Notes under the pieces: model-generated
The model's database searches: none
Told to the model about the DNA's origin: nothing
Seen by the model: the letters and a program-made list of their open reading frames with translations, nothing else
Shown: piece by piece, positions 25,244 to 32,679 of the stretch
Numbering within the stretch: position 1 is the first letter of the stretch
How the letters are laid out: every line of letters starts with the position of its first letter
Translations under genes and position numbers: made by a program
DNA from: Pyrinomonadaceae bacterium
GTDB taxonomy: Bacteria > Acidobacteriota > Blastocatellia > Pyrinomonadales > Pyrinomonadaceae
Direction of reading: 5' to 3'
Assembly: GCA_019694345.1 (NCBI GenBank)
Contig: JAIBCA010000027.1
Span: 1 to 32,679, forward strand
Length of the DNA: 32,679 nt

Positions 25244-26023
25244 ATGAAGTCAACCGTCCTAGTTTTGCTGACCCTTCTGTGCATCGGATGCGCGGGCGAG
25301 CCTAACGGCCCGGCGAAAACTCCATCGGCAGCCGGACCGGACCGCGGCGAAGCGATCGTCGCCGAGCACATAAAACGTGACGCCGCCCCGTTTCGCAAAG
25401 ATCATGTCCGATTTACCGTCACTGAGAAAGGCGGCCCGCCCGTAGTGACCGAGATCGACGTGTGGCGGCGGCAGAGCGGTGATGTGACATCCACGCTGAG
25501 CGTAATCACTAAACCGGCCGAAGATGCCGGCACAGGCTCGCTGGCCATCGAGGAAAAGGGAAAACCGTCGGTCATCGTCACATATGCCGAGTCACGCGGC
25601 GAGTTTCGCGAGACCGATACGGGCAAGATGTTCATCGGCGGCCTGACCGCTCAAGAGCTCATCGGCGAGTGGAACAAGTACAATTACCGACTGATCGGCG
25701 AATCGTCAAGCGGGTTTGAGGTCGAAGGCAAGCTCAAGGAAGGTGAACGGTCGGCGATCGCCGTCAGCCGTGTCGTTTTTGACAAGCAAAACTATCTGCC
25801 CGTCAGTATGGAACTCTTTGACAACGCCGAAAAGAAGATCCGCTCTTACGGCGTGCCCGAGATCAGGACTGCGGACGGAAGGCCGTATATCGGCAAAACG
25901 GTAGTGACGAATTACGTTTACGGTTCTGAGATCACCATCGAGATAGTCAGCCGTGAGTTTCCGGCCAAGCTCGACGAGTCATTGTTTACGCGGGATCGGT
26001 TAAAACCGGCCGTACGAAAGTAG
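25244..26023 (+). CDS. LolA-like lipoprotein-sorting family lipoprotein
   Basis: The 259-residue protein begins with a lipoprotein signal peptide whose lipobox Leu-Cys-Ile-Gly-Cys places the lipidated residue at C16. The mature part looks like the LolA/RseB half-barrel used to carry lipids or lipoproteins: repeated beta strands such as 'DVTSTLSVITKPAEDAGTGSLAIEE' and 'EVEGKLKEGERSAIAVSRVVFDKQNYLPVSMELFD'. 'IRSYGVPEIRTADGRPYIGKTVVTNYVYGSEITIEI' fits the PF17131-type outer-membrane lipoprotein-sorting proteins. AAGGA is 11 bases before the ATG. It is divergent from the FtsX-type ABC operon and may work with it. The Dabb gene follows by 6 bp. Confidence 0.75.
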   Translation: MKSTVLVLLTLLCIGCAGEPNGPAKTPSAAGPDRGEAIVAEHIKRDAAPFRKDHVRFTVTEKGGPPVVTEIDVWRRQSGDVTSTLSVITKPAEDAGTGSLAIEEKGKPSVIVTYAESRGEFRETDTGKMFIGGLTAQELIGEWNKYNYRLIGESSSGFEVEGKLKEGERSAIAVSRVVFDKQNYLPVSMELFDNAEKKIRSYGVPEIRTADGRPYIGKTVVTNYVYGSEITIEIVSREFPAKLDESLFTRDRLKPAVRK

Positions 26024-26029
26024 CTTTTT

Positions 26030-26323
26030 ATGTTAACGCACATTGTCTGTTGGAAATACAAAGCCGAAACCACGGCCGCCGAGCGGCAAAACCATATCGA
26101 CCGCCTGCGCGAACTCGTCGGCGTGATCCCCGAGATCATCTCTTTCGACGTCGGCTCCGATATTTTGCACCTCGAAAGGTCATTTGACACGGGGTTGGTC
26201 TCGACATTTGCCGGCCGCGAAGAATTAGCAAGCTATTCGGACCATCCCGAACATCTAAAGGTTGCGGCGCTTGGGCGAGAGATATCGGAACGTGTGGTCT
26301 CGGTCGATTTTGTTAACGATTAG
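26030..26323 (+). CDS. Dabb (stress-responsive alpha-beta barrel) domain protein
   Basis: The 97-residue protein is a single dimeric alpha-beta barrel domain. It starts 'MLTHIVCWKYK', has the Leu-x-x-Leu helix and 'ISFDVGSDILHLERSFDTGLVSTF' strands, and ends with 'YSDHPEHLKV' then 'SVDFVND'. This strand-helix order with Asp-His-Pro-x-His is the Dabb signature. Bacterial members have no fixed function. It is 6 bp after the LolA-like gene, and its TAG stop touches the GTG start of the PHP gene, so the three form an operon. Confidence 0.87.
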   Translation: MLTHIVCWKYKAETTAAERQNHIDRLRELVGVIPEIISFDVGSDILHLERSFDTGLVSTFAGREELASYSDHPEHLKVAALGREISERVVSVDFVND

Positions 26324-27529
26324 GTGAAACGGTCACGAAAGATACTATTGGCGTTGCTGTCCATCCTCGCGGTGGTGCAGATACCGTTCATCTATCGACG
26401 GTACGTCATCGGAAAACGGTTCGAACAGATCGCCGCGATCCAGTCCGGGCGAAATCCCGCCATTGATGCGAACTTTGCCGAGTACAAGGGTAACATCCAT
26501 GTTCACACGAGCCTGGGCGGACACAGCACGGGCGGTTTTGACGAGCTGATAGCGGCGGCAAACTCCAACGGCCTCGATTTTGTCGTAATGACCGAACATT
26601 ACTCTGAGAATTACGACACCGCCGCGCTGACGCTCAACGGCGTTTTCGGCAAGACGCTTTTCGTCGGCGGCAACGAGATCGACACGGCCGATTCGGATAG
26701 GTTCTTTATGCTGCCGGGCGGCAAAGATGCTGCCGGTTTCCGATTTGAACATACCGACAACGTCCTATCCAAAATTCACTCCGGCAAAGGCCTCGCGGTG
26801 ATCGCGTATCCGGAAAAGTTCAAGTCGTGGGGCTCGGGGTTTGATGGCATCGAGGTCTTTAACCTTAAGACGATGGCCAAAAGCTCCAATCCGGTGACGC
26901 TTGTCCTCGACGCTTTGTGGTCGGGTTACTCATATCCCGATCTGATGTTCGCCGACCACCTCCGGCGGCCCGACACCAATCTCAAACAGTTTGACGAGAT
27001 CGCCCGGACACGCCGGATCTCGATGTTTGGCGGCACCGACGGTCACTCGAATATCGGCCTGCACGTCTTCGGCACCGACACCGGCGGCAAGTTATTGAAC
27101 ATAAAGATCGACCCGTACGAAACCACTTTCCGCATCGTGCGAATGCATATTTTGCTGCCGAAAGATGAGCCGTTGACGCGCGAGTCGCTGATCGGCGCGA
27201 TCGGCAAGGGCAATTATTTCACCGGGTTTGACGCATTTGGCGATACGACCGGATTCAGGTTTGTCGGAACGGCCGGTTCCGAGATCGTCCAGCAGGGCGG
27301 CGAGGCGTCGTACTCGGACGGTCTTTTGCTCAAGATCTCGTCGCCCGTCGCGGTACGAATGGTCATTTTCAAGAACGGCGAAAAGTGGAGCGAACAGGCC
27401 GATGTTGCCGACCATGCGATCAAGCCGGACGGGGCCGGCGTCTATCGCGTCGAGCTATATCAGGACGCCCTCGGCGAAACCGGGTCAAAAATGCCCTGGA
27501 TCGTCTCAAACCCGATATATGTGCGGTAG
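26324..27529 (+). CDS. Membrane-anchored PHP-domain protein
   Basis: The 401-residue protein starts at a GTG directly after the Dabb stop. An N-terminal helix (about 7-24) anchors or exports it. The PHP phosphoesterase fold follows, with H59-x-H61 in NIHVHTS, E91-H92 in MTEHY, E118 in GNEI, and D239-x-H241 in GTDGHS. The family's usual AHP histidine is tyrosine (Y162, AYPEKF). The C-terminal 100 residues form a beta domain. PHP proteins are metal-dependent phosphoesterases or polymerase-associated phosphatases; a non-cytosolic one with a partly changed metal site is unusual. Substrate unknown. Confidence 0.78.
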   Translation: MKRSRKILLALLSILAVVQIPFIYRRYVIGKRFEQIAAIQSGRNPAIDANFAEYKGNIHVHTSLGGHSTGGFDELIAAANSNGLDFVVMTEHYSENYDTAALTLNGVFGKTLFVGGNEIDTADSDRFFMLPGGKDAAGFRFEHTDNVLSKIHSGKGLAVIAYPEKFKSWGSGFDGIEVFNLKTMAKSSNPVTLVLDALWSGYSYPDLMFADHLRRPDTNLKQFDEIARTRRISMFGGTDGHSNIGLHVFGTDTGGKLLNIKIDPYETTFRIVRMHILLPKDEPLTRESLIGAIGKGNYFTGFDAFGDTTGFRFVGTAGSEIVQQGGEASYSDGLLLKISSPVAVRMVIFKNGEKWSEQADVADHAIKPDGAGVYRVELYQDALGETGSKMPWIVSNPIYVR

Positions 27530-27602
27530 GCAAACGATTTGCAATTTGCGCTCATCATAAGAGAGCACATTTGAAATTGGCGTTTTTGTGGCAGAAAACA
27601 GA

Positions 27603-29708
27603 ATGAATAAGATACTGATCAGAGTCGTTCAAGCGGTAGCGTTATTGTCCGTTTTGTCCTTGTCGATAGTCGCACAGCAGGTCAAGCGGGCACCGTTCGA
27701 CGTAACCAATTACGTAATGGACGTGTCGCTGACACCGGCCGAGCGAAAGATCAATGCCGTCGTTGACGTCACTTTCACGCCGCTCGAAGACACCCGCAGC
27801 ATCACATTTGAGCTGAACGGTTCGCTCAAGGTCGACGCTATCACGCGCATCGGCGGTGCCGTTCCGGCGGCTGACCCGTCGGCAAAGCCGGGCCTCAAGC
27901 CCACGCCGAAACCGGCAGCTAAGCCGGCGACCCCTGGACTGACGTTTGTTCAGGATCAAGCTGGCGTCGCGGACATCGGACCCAATGTCCGCATCGATCT
28001 CGGCGATACGGCGGTCAAAGGCGTGCCTGTCACACTCAGATTCAAATACAACGGCATCCTGGAGCTGCCCGCGGGCGGTCCGCTGCTGACCAAGCGGCTG
28101 GCGTATGTCGGCGCCGATCAGGGCTATCTGATGTATGCCGCACGCTGGTTCCCGTTTCACGACTACGCCGCAGACCTCGCAACGTCGGACATCTCGATCT
28201 CGCTGCCGTCGGGCCTCACGCCGATCGGCTATAGCGATTCGCCGGTCGCCCCGAGCGGCGGCAAGTACCGCTACGTGCAATCGAGGCCGTCGCTGGTCGG
28301 CAATTTCGCCTACGGTAAATACCAGTCCAAAACACTCAGGTTTGGCGAATACGAATTGCAGTTTTTCACCCGCAGCGGCAACAACGAGCTGATCTCTCGC
28401 TACGGCGAAACGCTCGGCTCGGCCCTGCAGTTCTATTCCAAGAATTTCGGGTCGGCCGATACAGCCAAAAAGCTGAACGTCATCCAGATCGATGACGACA
28501 GCCTGGATTTCTATTCGTCGCAGGGAATGCTGTTCATCGCCAATCGTCAGTTCGAAGAGGGCCGCGACGTAACGTTTGCCCGGCTTCAGCGCGAGGCCGC
28601 GTTTCAGTGGTGGGGTTTGACCGTCGGCCTAAAGTCGTTTGACGACGTCTGGCTGTCACAGGGTCTGGCCGAATACAGCGCCGTCACCTTGCGCGAAAGC
28701 ACGACGGACGCCGCCAAGCTCGAGGACCTCCGCCGCGAGCTGCTCGAAAAGTCATTGACCTTCGAACAGACCGCGTCACTACTGCGTGCCCCGGCCAATC
28801 TCGACGATCAGTCTATCGCCTACCAATACATCATGTACGGCAAGGGCGCGTTCGTATTCAAACTGCTCCGCGACACGCTCGGTGCCGCCAAGTTCGATCA
28901 GTTGCTGAGAACATATCTTGCCGAATATCGCGGCAAGAGCGCGTCGATCGACGATTTTGAAAAGCTGGCGACGCGTATTGCCGGCCAGCCGATGCGTTAC
29001 TTTTTCGCCCGCTGGGTCGAGGGAACCGGCGTGCCCGAGTTTAACGCTGATTACCAGATCATCAGGACACGCGGCGGCAAATTCATCACCCGCGGCACCG
29101 TCACCCAAAACTATGACAATCTGCGGCTGCCGCTGGATCTGCAGCTGCGTTCCGAGGGCGACGCCCAGCCGCAGAACATTACCGTGAACGTTGAGGATTC
29201 GAGTGCCGACTTTAATATCGAATCGACCGGCAAACCGCTGTCGGTCGTGATCGACCCAAACTTTAAGCTGCTGCGCATCTCGCCCGACCTTCGCACTTCG
29301 TCGATAGCCCGCCGCGGCATCGAGCAGTTCAAGGAAGGCAATTTCGTCGAGGCACAGGCCCAGTTCGAGGCCGCACTCAAGCTCGACCGGTCAAACGCCT
29401 GGATCTATTACCACCTCGGGCTCTTGTTCCTGGAGCAGCGTAACTACGACCTGGCGATCGACAATTTCAAGGCGGCCCGCGATCTCGGCAATCAGGGTTC
29501 TGCCCGCCCGGCGTGGCTGCACGTTTGGTCCGAGATCAAGATGGGCAACGCCTATGACGCCAAGGGCGACCGCACCCGTGCCGTCGGTGCTTACAAACGG
29601 GCCGAGACCATCGGCGATAATTATGACAATGCTCAGGATGCCGTTAAACGCTACATGGGCACGCCGTTTGACCCGAAGGATAAGCAGAATACCGCCGTCA
29701 TAAAGTAG
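27603..29708 (+). CDS. M1-peptidase-like protein with TPRs, zinc site lost
   Basis: The ATG at 27603 gives a 701-residue exported protein with a signal peptide (about 1-26, ending Val-Ala-Gln-Gln); the GTG at 27588 would add five residues. An M1-aminopeptidase-like N-terminal beta domain contains a Pro-Lys-rich insert (about 88-112). The catalytic-domain helix is recognisable by '..WWG..' and 'DVWLSQGLAEY' and by 'YGKGAFVFKLLRD'. The zinc site is changed: HExxH is R330-E-A-A-F334, and the third ligand (Glu of the NEG motif) is Q353. TPR-like repeats occupy about 565-665. The protein probably cannot cleave peptides by the usual mechanism. A hairpin terminator follows. Confidence 0.82.
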   Translation: MNKILIRVVQAVALLSVLSLSIVAQQVKRAPFDVTNYVMDVSLTPAERKINAVVDVTFTPLEDTRSITFELNGSLKVDAITRIGGAVPAADPSAKPGLKPTPKPAAKPATPGLTFVQDQAGVADIGPNVRIDLGDTAVKGVPVTLRFKYNGILELPAGGPLLTKRLAYVGADQGYLMYAARWFPFHDYAADLATSDISISLPSGLTPIGYSDSPVAPSGGKYRYVQSRPSLVGNFAYGKYQSKTLRFGEYELQFFTRSGNNELISRYGETLGSALQFYSKNFGSADTAKKLNVIQIDDDSLDFYSSQGMLFIANRQFEEGRDVTFARLQREAAFQWWGLTVGLKSFDDVWLSQGLAEYSAVTLRESTTDAAKLEDLRRELLEKSLTFEQTASLLRAPANLDDQSIAYQYIMYGKGAFVFKLLRDTLGAAKFDQLLRTYLAEYRGKSASIDDFEKLATRIAGQPMRYFFARWVEGTGVPEFNADYQIIRTRGGKFITRGTVTQNYDNLRLPLDLQLRSEGDAQPQNITVNVEDSSADFNIESTGKPLSVVIDPNFKLLRISPDLRTSSIARRGIEQFKEGNFVEAQAQFEAALKLDRSNAWIYYHLGLLFLEQRNYDLAIDNFKAARDLGNQGSARPAWLHVWSEIKMGNAYDAKGDRTRAVGAYKRAETIGDNYDNAQDAVKRYMGTPFDPKDKQNTAVIK

Positions 29709-29730
29709 TCCGGTATTGAATAGTTAAGAA

Positions 29731-29766
29731 GGACGGCCGTGGCGAAATGTCCGCGGCCGTTTTTTG
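29731..29766 (+). terminator. Rho-independent terminator after the M1-like gene
   Basis: A 10-bp stem (ACGGCCGTGG at 29733-29742 with CCGCGGCCGT at 29751-29760, one G-T pair) around an 8-base loop is followed by TTTTT. It begins 24 bp after the stop codon. Confidence 0.85.
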
Positions 29767-30070
29767 CGCTCGGATCTGGATGCACACTTTGCCGAAAACG
29801 GCGAGGGGCGACACGGATCGCAGGTGGAGCATTTCAGTGTTGTTCCACGTATAATACACTATCCTATCTGTGTGATCTGTGTTATGATAAAGAAATGGAT
29901 CGTGAACCGCAGATCGGTGATCGTAATTCGTAAATGTGTGCGTCCGGACGGCGGGAAATGTGAAGAAAATGGCTCACGTGCGCAATTTGAGACAAAAACG
30001 GGGGTTAAAGTGCTTGGATAAAGGACTTAACCTGTCTCAAATTTAAAAATTAATTTGGAACAGCGATCCT

Positions 30071-30107
30071 CCGTAAACCATTGCACACACACGATTTATC
30101 GGCACAA
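30071..30107 (+). repeat. Degenerate direct repeat, copy 1
   Basis: A 37-bp unit starting CCGTAAACCATTGCACA and ending CGGCACAA. It matches copy 2 at 30152-30188 in 32 of 37 positions; the two copies are offset by 81 bp. Confidence 0.7.
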
Positions 30108-30151
30108 GATGGTTATCACAACGGTTCAAGGGAATTTGAGACAATAATTCC

Positions 30152-30188
30152 CCGTAAACCATTGCACAAACAGCGTTTACCGGCACAA
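30152..30188 (+). repeat. Degenerate direct repeat, copy 2
   Basis: The second copy of the 37-bp unit, starting with the same 17 bases as copy 1 and ending CGGCACAA. A TTTGAGACA word lies just before it and a GCTGTT/AACAGC dyad lies about 40 bp after it. Confidence 0.7.
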
Positions 30189-30252
30189 TGCTGTTCAGGG
30201 GCAATTTGGGTGATTTGGAACAAGGTCGGCTGTTTTGAACAGCAAGCGGCGG

Positions 30253-30292
30253 AAAAAAAGCGGCCGCCGATAACTTGGTTATCAGACGGCCG
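30253..30292 (-). terminator. Rho-independent terminator after the TonB receptor gene
   Basis: On the minus strand a 7-bp outer stem (GCGGCCG with CGGCCGC) and a perfect inner stem (GATAAC with GTTATC) are capped by a 3-base loop and followed by seven T residues. It starts 24 bp past the receptor's stop codon. Confidence 0.87.
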
Positions 30293-30315
30293 CGTTTATC
30301 GTATGTCCCCTCGGT

Positions 30316-32679
30316 TTAGAAGTTGAACCTGAAGGCAAATTGGATCTGACGGTTCGAACCCAGGCCGACCGTTCTTCCGACGGTCGACCTCAGCAGGCCA
30401 AAGGTCGAGCCCGCCGCACTCTGTGTAAATGCCTGGCCTGGTTGAACGACGTTCGACGTGGACGCGGTGTAAACCGATGTCGAAGTGTTGAACGCCAGAT
30501 TGGGCAACGCATTGCTGAGCGTGGTCGATGGATTGGCGAAATTCGTCTGATTGAATAGGTTGAATATCTCCGTGCGAAATTCGAAATTCATCCCTTCGCG
30601 GATACGGAACCGCTTGGCAACGATCATATCCACCTGACGGAATGTCGGGCCTGACAGAGCGTTTCGCGAGAGGTCGCCCCACGTTCCGGGTGCCGGTGTC
30701 GCAAATGCCGCCGGGTTGATAAAGTTACGGTCGTTGTTAAGGTACGGGTTGACACCGGCGATCAGATTAGGCCGGCGGACGTTACGCGAATTGCCGCCGC
30801 CCGGCGTATTGACCACCGCGACAAAACCTGTGGGCAAGGCCGGGAACGACGTTCCGAAGGATGGCAGATTGGCGGTGAAACCATTGGCAAAAAAGCCTCC
30901 GGCTCCGTTGGGACAGCCACCCGCCTGCTGACATTGGACGACGATGTCGGGCCGTACGACCAGCACTTCGACAGGGACGCCGCTGCGGGCATTGATGATG
31001 CCGCCGAGCTCCCAGCCGCCTAGTATGAAGTTGCCCGTTCTGCCAAAGTCGAACCGTTTGCCCTTGCCGAACGGCAGCTCATACAGGGCACTGAGATTGA
31101 ACGTGTGCCGGACGTCAAAGTTGTTGCGGCCGCGGTCAGCCTCAAAATTGTCCAGCTGAGCTCCGGTGCGAGCTTCGTTCGAACCGGCGGTCGTACCGCG
31201 GCTGCTGCCGTAGGTGTACTGGGCGTTCATCGTCAGGCCGCTGCGGAAGCTTCGCTGTGCCGAAAACTGCAGTGCGTTGTACTGATCGTCGCCGCCGCTG
31301 GTTTTGTAGTCGATCTCGGCGTACGGATTCGACACAGTCGTGCCGCTGACAATGCTGAACTGTCTGACCGTCGTCACGCCTATCACCTGGCCCGCCGGAT
31401 TGGTGCGGTTGACGACGCCGAAACCGGTCGGGATGTTGGTGCCGTTGGCGATGGTCGTCTGACCCGGGAGTATTTGGTTGGCGACGCTTCTGAGAAACAG
31501 GTTTGAACCTTTGCTGCCGACGTATGCAAGTGTCGTCGTAATGCCGCCGGGCAGCTGCTGCTGCCACGAGACGCTGTATTGAAAGATCCGCTCGGGGATC
31601 GTGTAATCGCCCGAATAGGCTCGCGGCTGGTAGCTGCGATTGTTCGGATTGGCGTTAAAGTTAGCGATGATCGCCGGTATGTTTGCCGGAAACGCGAGCA
31701 GCGAACCGCTCGTCACGGTCGAGCTGACGCGGTCGCTCTCGATCGGCTGGATCTGGTCCTCGGTCTGGCCCGGGCCGTAGTAGAGCCCGAGGCCGCCCCG
31801 GATGACGGTCTTTCCGGCCGAGAAGAACCCGTTTCCGTCCTGGTCCGGCGACCACGCGATCGCGACGCGGGGGCCGAAGTTGGTCTTGGACGATTTGAAT
31901 GCCGCCTCGGACGACGGCCGCAATGTGCCGGTCTTGATATCGAACAGGACCTGGCCGTTATTAGCCTCGCGAAGCGGGGTGTAATATTCGTACCGCAGGC
32001 CGTAACTGAGGGTGAGGCCGGGCTTGAGCTTCCACTCGTCCTGGACGTAGCCGATGTAGTATTCCTGCTTTGCCAGCCGCTGTCCTGTCAGGCCGTTGTT
32101 GAACGGGCTCGGGGCACTGACATCGCCCAGATACTGGACCGACGTCGGTGTATTGGCCAAAAACGAGGCCAGATTAGAGAAAGTATAGGTCGTACCGCCG
32201 AGGCGGTCGGTGTACATCCTGATCAAACGGAGCTCGCCGCCGAACTTGAAATTGTGGCTGCCGCGGACCCAGTTGAGGCTGTCGACGAACGAAAGCGAGT
32301 AAGGTGTATACGGCTGGCCGCGGCCGTTGGTGGCCGAGTTTGCGCGCACCAGGCCGCCCGGGATCGAGATGCCGGACGAGGTGCCCTGGCCCGCGATGCC
32401 GGTGTTGGCGACACTGCCCGAGATGTTGAGGATGATATTTGAAAAGTCCAAACCGCCGACGGTTGGCGCCTGGCCGTTGATCCGTGTGCGGGCGGCGTTG
32501 TAGCCGAATTTGAATTCGTTGATCAGCGAGCCATTCTTTTTCAGGATCGACTGAAAACCGGCGACACCATTTTGCGGGACCGCTTCGATCGATGTCACGC
32601 GGCCCGAGATGCCCTCGGGGGCGATGTCAGTGCCCTCGTCGCGAAAGAATCGCATGTAGAGCTTGTGATGGGTGTTGAG
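30316..32679 (-). CDS. TonB-dependent receptor, Oar-like, 5' end cut by window edge
   Basis: The visible 787 residues are the C-terminal beta barrel of a large outer-membrane TonB-dependent receptor. The frame is open past the methionine at 32655 to the window edge, so the true start, signal peptide, carboxypeptidase-regulatory-like domain and plug lie outside. Evidence: alternating beta strands such as 'NFKFGGELRLIRMYTDRLGG', 'GLTLSYGLRYEYYTPLREANN', 'FGPRVAIAWSPDQDG' and 'RSGLTMNAQYTYGSSRG'. The last strand ends in Phe-Arg-Phe-Asn-Phe, as needed for outer-membrane assembly. 'FNLFNQTNFANPSTTL' near the end is common in Acidobacteriota Oar-like receptors. The ligand is unknown. A strong terminator follows the gene. 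Confidence 0.9.
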   Translation of the reverse strand, partial: LNTHHKLYMRFFRDEGTDIAPEGISGRVTSIEAVPQNGVAGFQSILKKNGSLINEFKFGYNAARTRINGQAPTVGGLDFSNIILNISGSVANTGIAGQGTSSGISIPGGLVRANSATNGRGQPYTPYSLSFVDSLNWVRGSHNFKFGGELRLIRMYTDRLGGTTYTFSNLASFLANTPTSVQYLGDVSAPSPFNNGLTGQRLAKQEYYIGYVQDEWKLKPGLTLSYGLRYEYYTPLREANNGQVLFDIKTGTLRPSSEAAFKSSKTNFGPRVAIAWSPDQDGNGFFSAGKTVIRGGLGLYYGPGQTEDQIQPIESDRVSSTVTSGSLLAFPANIPAIIANFNANPNNRSYQPRAYSGDYTIPERIFQYSVSWQQQLPGGITTTLAYVGSKGSNLFLRSVANQILPGQTTIANGTNIPTGFGVVNRTNPAGQVIGVTTVRQFSIVSGTTVSNPYAEIDYKTSGGDDQYNALQFSAQRSFRSGLTMNAQYTYGSSRGTTAGSNEARTGAQLDNFEADRGRNNFDVRHTFNLSALYELPFGKGKRFDFGRTGNFILGGWELGGIINARSGVPVEVLVVRPDIVVQCQQAGGCPNGAGGFFANGFTANLPSFGTSFPALPTGFVAVVNTPGGGNSRNVRRPNLIAGVNPYLNNDRNFINPAAFATPAPGTWGDLSRNALSGPTFRQVDMIVAKRFRIREGMNFEFRTEIFNLFNQTNFANPSTTLSNALPNLAFNTSTSVYTASTSNVVQPGQAFTQSAAGSTFGLLRSTVGRTVGLGSNRQIQFAFRFNF

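Larger units (their letters stand above)
29709..30315. other. Non-coding convergent region with terminators and degenerate repeats
   Basis: About 600 bp between two convergent genes with no convincing coding frame. It holds a terminator at each end. In the middle, short A/T-richer sequence has TTTGAGACA-type words in both orientations (about 29987, 30033, 30135) and ATTTGGAACA twice (about 30053, 30212). A pair of 37-bp direct repeats is also present. A TATAAT at 29850-29855 has no good -35 partner, so no promoter is called. Confidence 0.7.

Noticed and set aside
29850..29855. Perfect TATAAT in the convergent intergenic region
   Set aside because: No -35 box or extended -10 element lies at a suitable distance, and no gene follows on that strand.
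29739..29933. Small plus-strand frame of 64 codons with several Cys residues
   Set aside because: It starts inside the terminator hairpin of the M1-like gene, lacks a ribosome binding site, and has no recognisable pattern.
30071..30188. Possible CRISPR array from the 37-bp repeat pair
   Set aside because: There are only two imperfect copies, the spacing region also contains other repeated words, and no cas genes are present.
30351..30361. A GGTTCGAACCC sequence resembling a tRNA T-loop
   Set aside because: It lies inside the TonB receptor coding frame, and no acceptor stem, D-arm or anticodon arm fits around it.

Overview
The window looks like a chromosomal segment of a Gram-negative bacterium with GC-rich coding sequence. 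The closest fit is Acidobacteriota (Blastocatellia/Pyrinomonadales-like). This is an inference from a large Oar-type TonB-dependent receptor, futalosine-route menaquinone genes, several lipoproteins and outer-membrane-export genes, and the overall gene style. No rRNA or marker gene is present to prove it. There are no tRNA genes, CRISPR arrays, integrases or intact insertion sequences. Almost all of the window is coding.

Layout. At 0-2.8 kb, on the minus strand: a truncated DUF962/Mpo1-like membrane protein, an acyl-CoA-type fatty acid desaturase, an SRPBCC protein, and an arsenite methyltransferase (arsM). The arsM gene has a clear terminator and two similar 22-bp dyads upstream. At 2.8-6.5 kb: mqnC and mqnA, two futalosine-pathway genes on the minus strand. 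Each is followed by a small membrane protein, and they are separated by a plus-strand pair (YdeI/OmdA-like plus an Imm63-like orphan immunity protein). At 6.5-11.4 kb: a secreted protein, a cyclase-family hydrolase, an alkyltransferase-like protein, NAD kinase (minus), and a PpiD/SurA-like foldase with a good promoter and terminator.

At 11.4-20 kb there is a transport-rich block. It holds a DASS anion symporter, two APC amino acid permeases in one operon, and a divergently transcribed group II PLP decarboxylase (aromatic amino acid type). A short lipoprotein and an MHS-family MFS transporter follow. The permease operon and the decarboxylase share an intergenic region where two sigma70-like promoters overlap at their -10 boxes. 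This suggests linked import and decarboxylation of amino acids.

At 20-25 kb: a second SRPBCC protein, then a tightly overlapping operon of ABC ATPase, fused double-FtsX permease and AttH/CrtC-like lipocalin-fold protein (AttEFGH-like). At 25-29.7 kb, on the plus strand: a LolA-like lipoprotein, a Dabb protein, a membrane-anchored PHP-domain protein, and an M1-peptidase-like protein with TPRs. All three zinc ligands of the last protein are replaced. At 29.7-30.3 kb there is a non-coding convergent region with terminators and degenerate direct repeats. The window ends inside the TonB-dependent receptor gene, whose 5' end lies outside.
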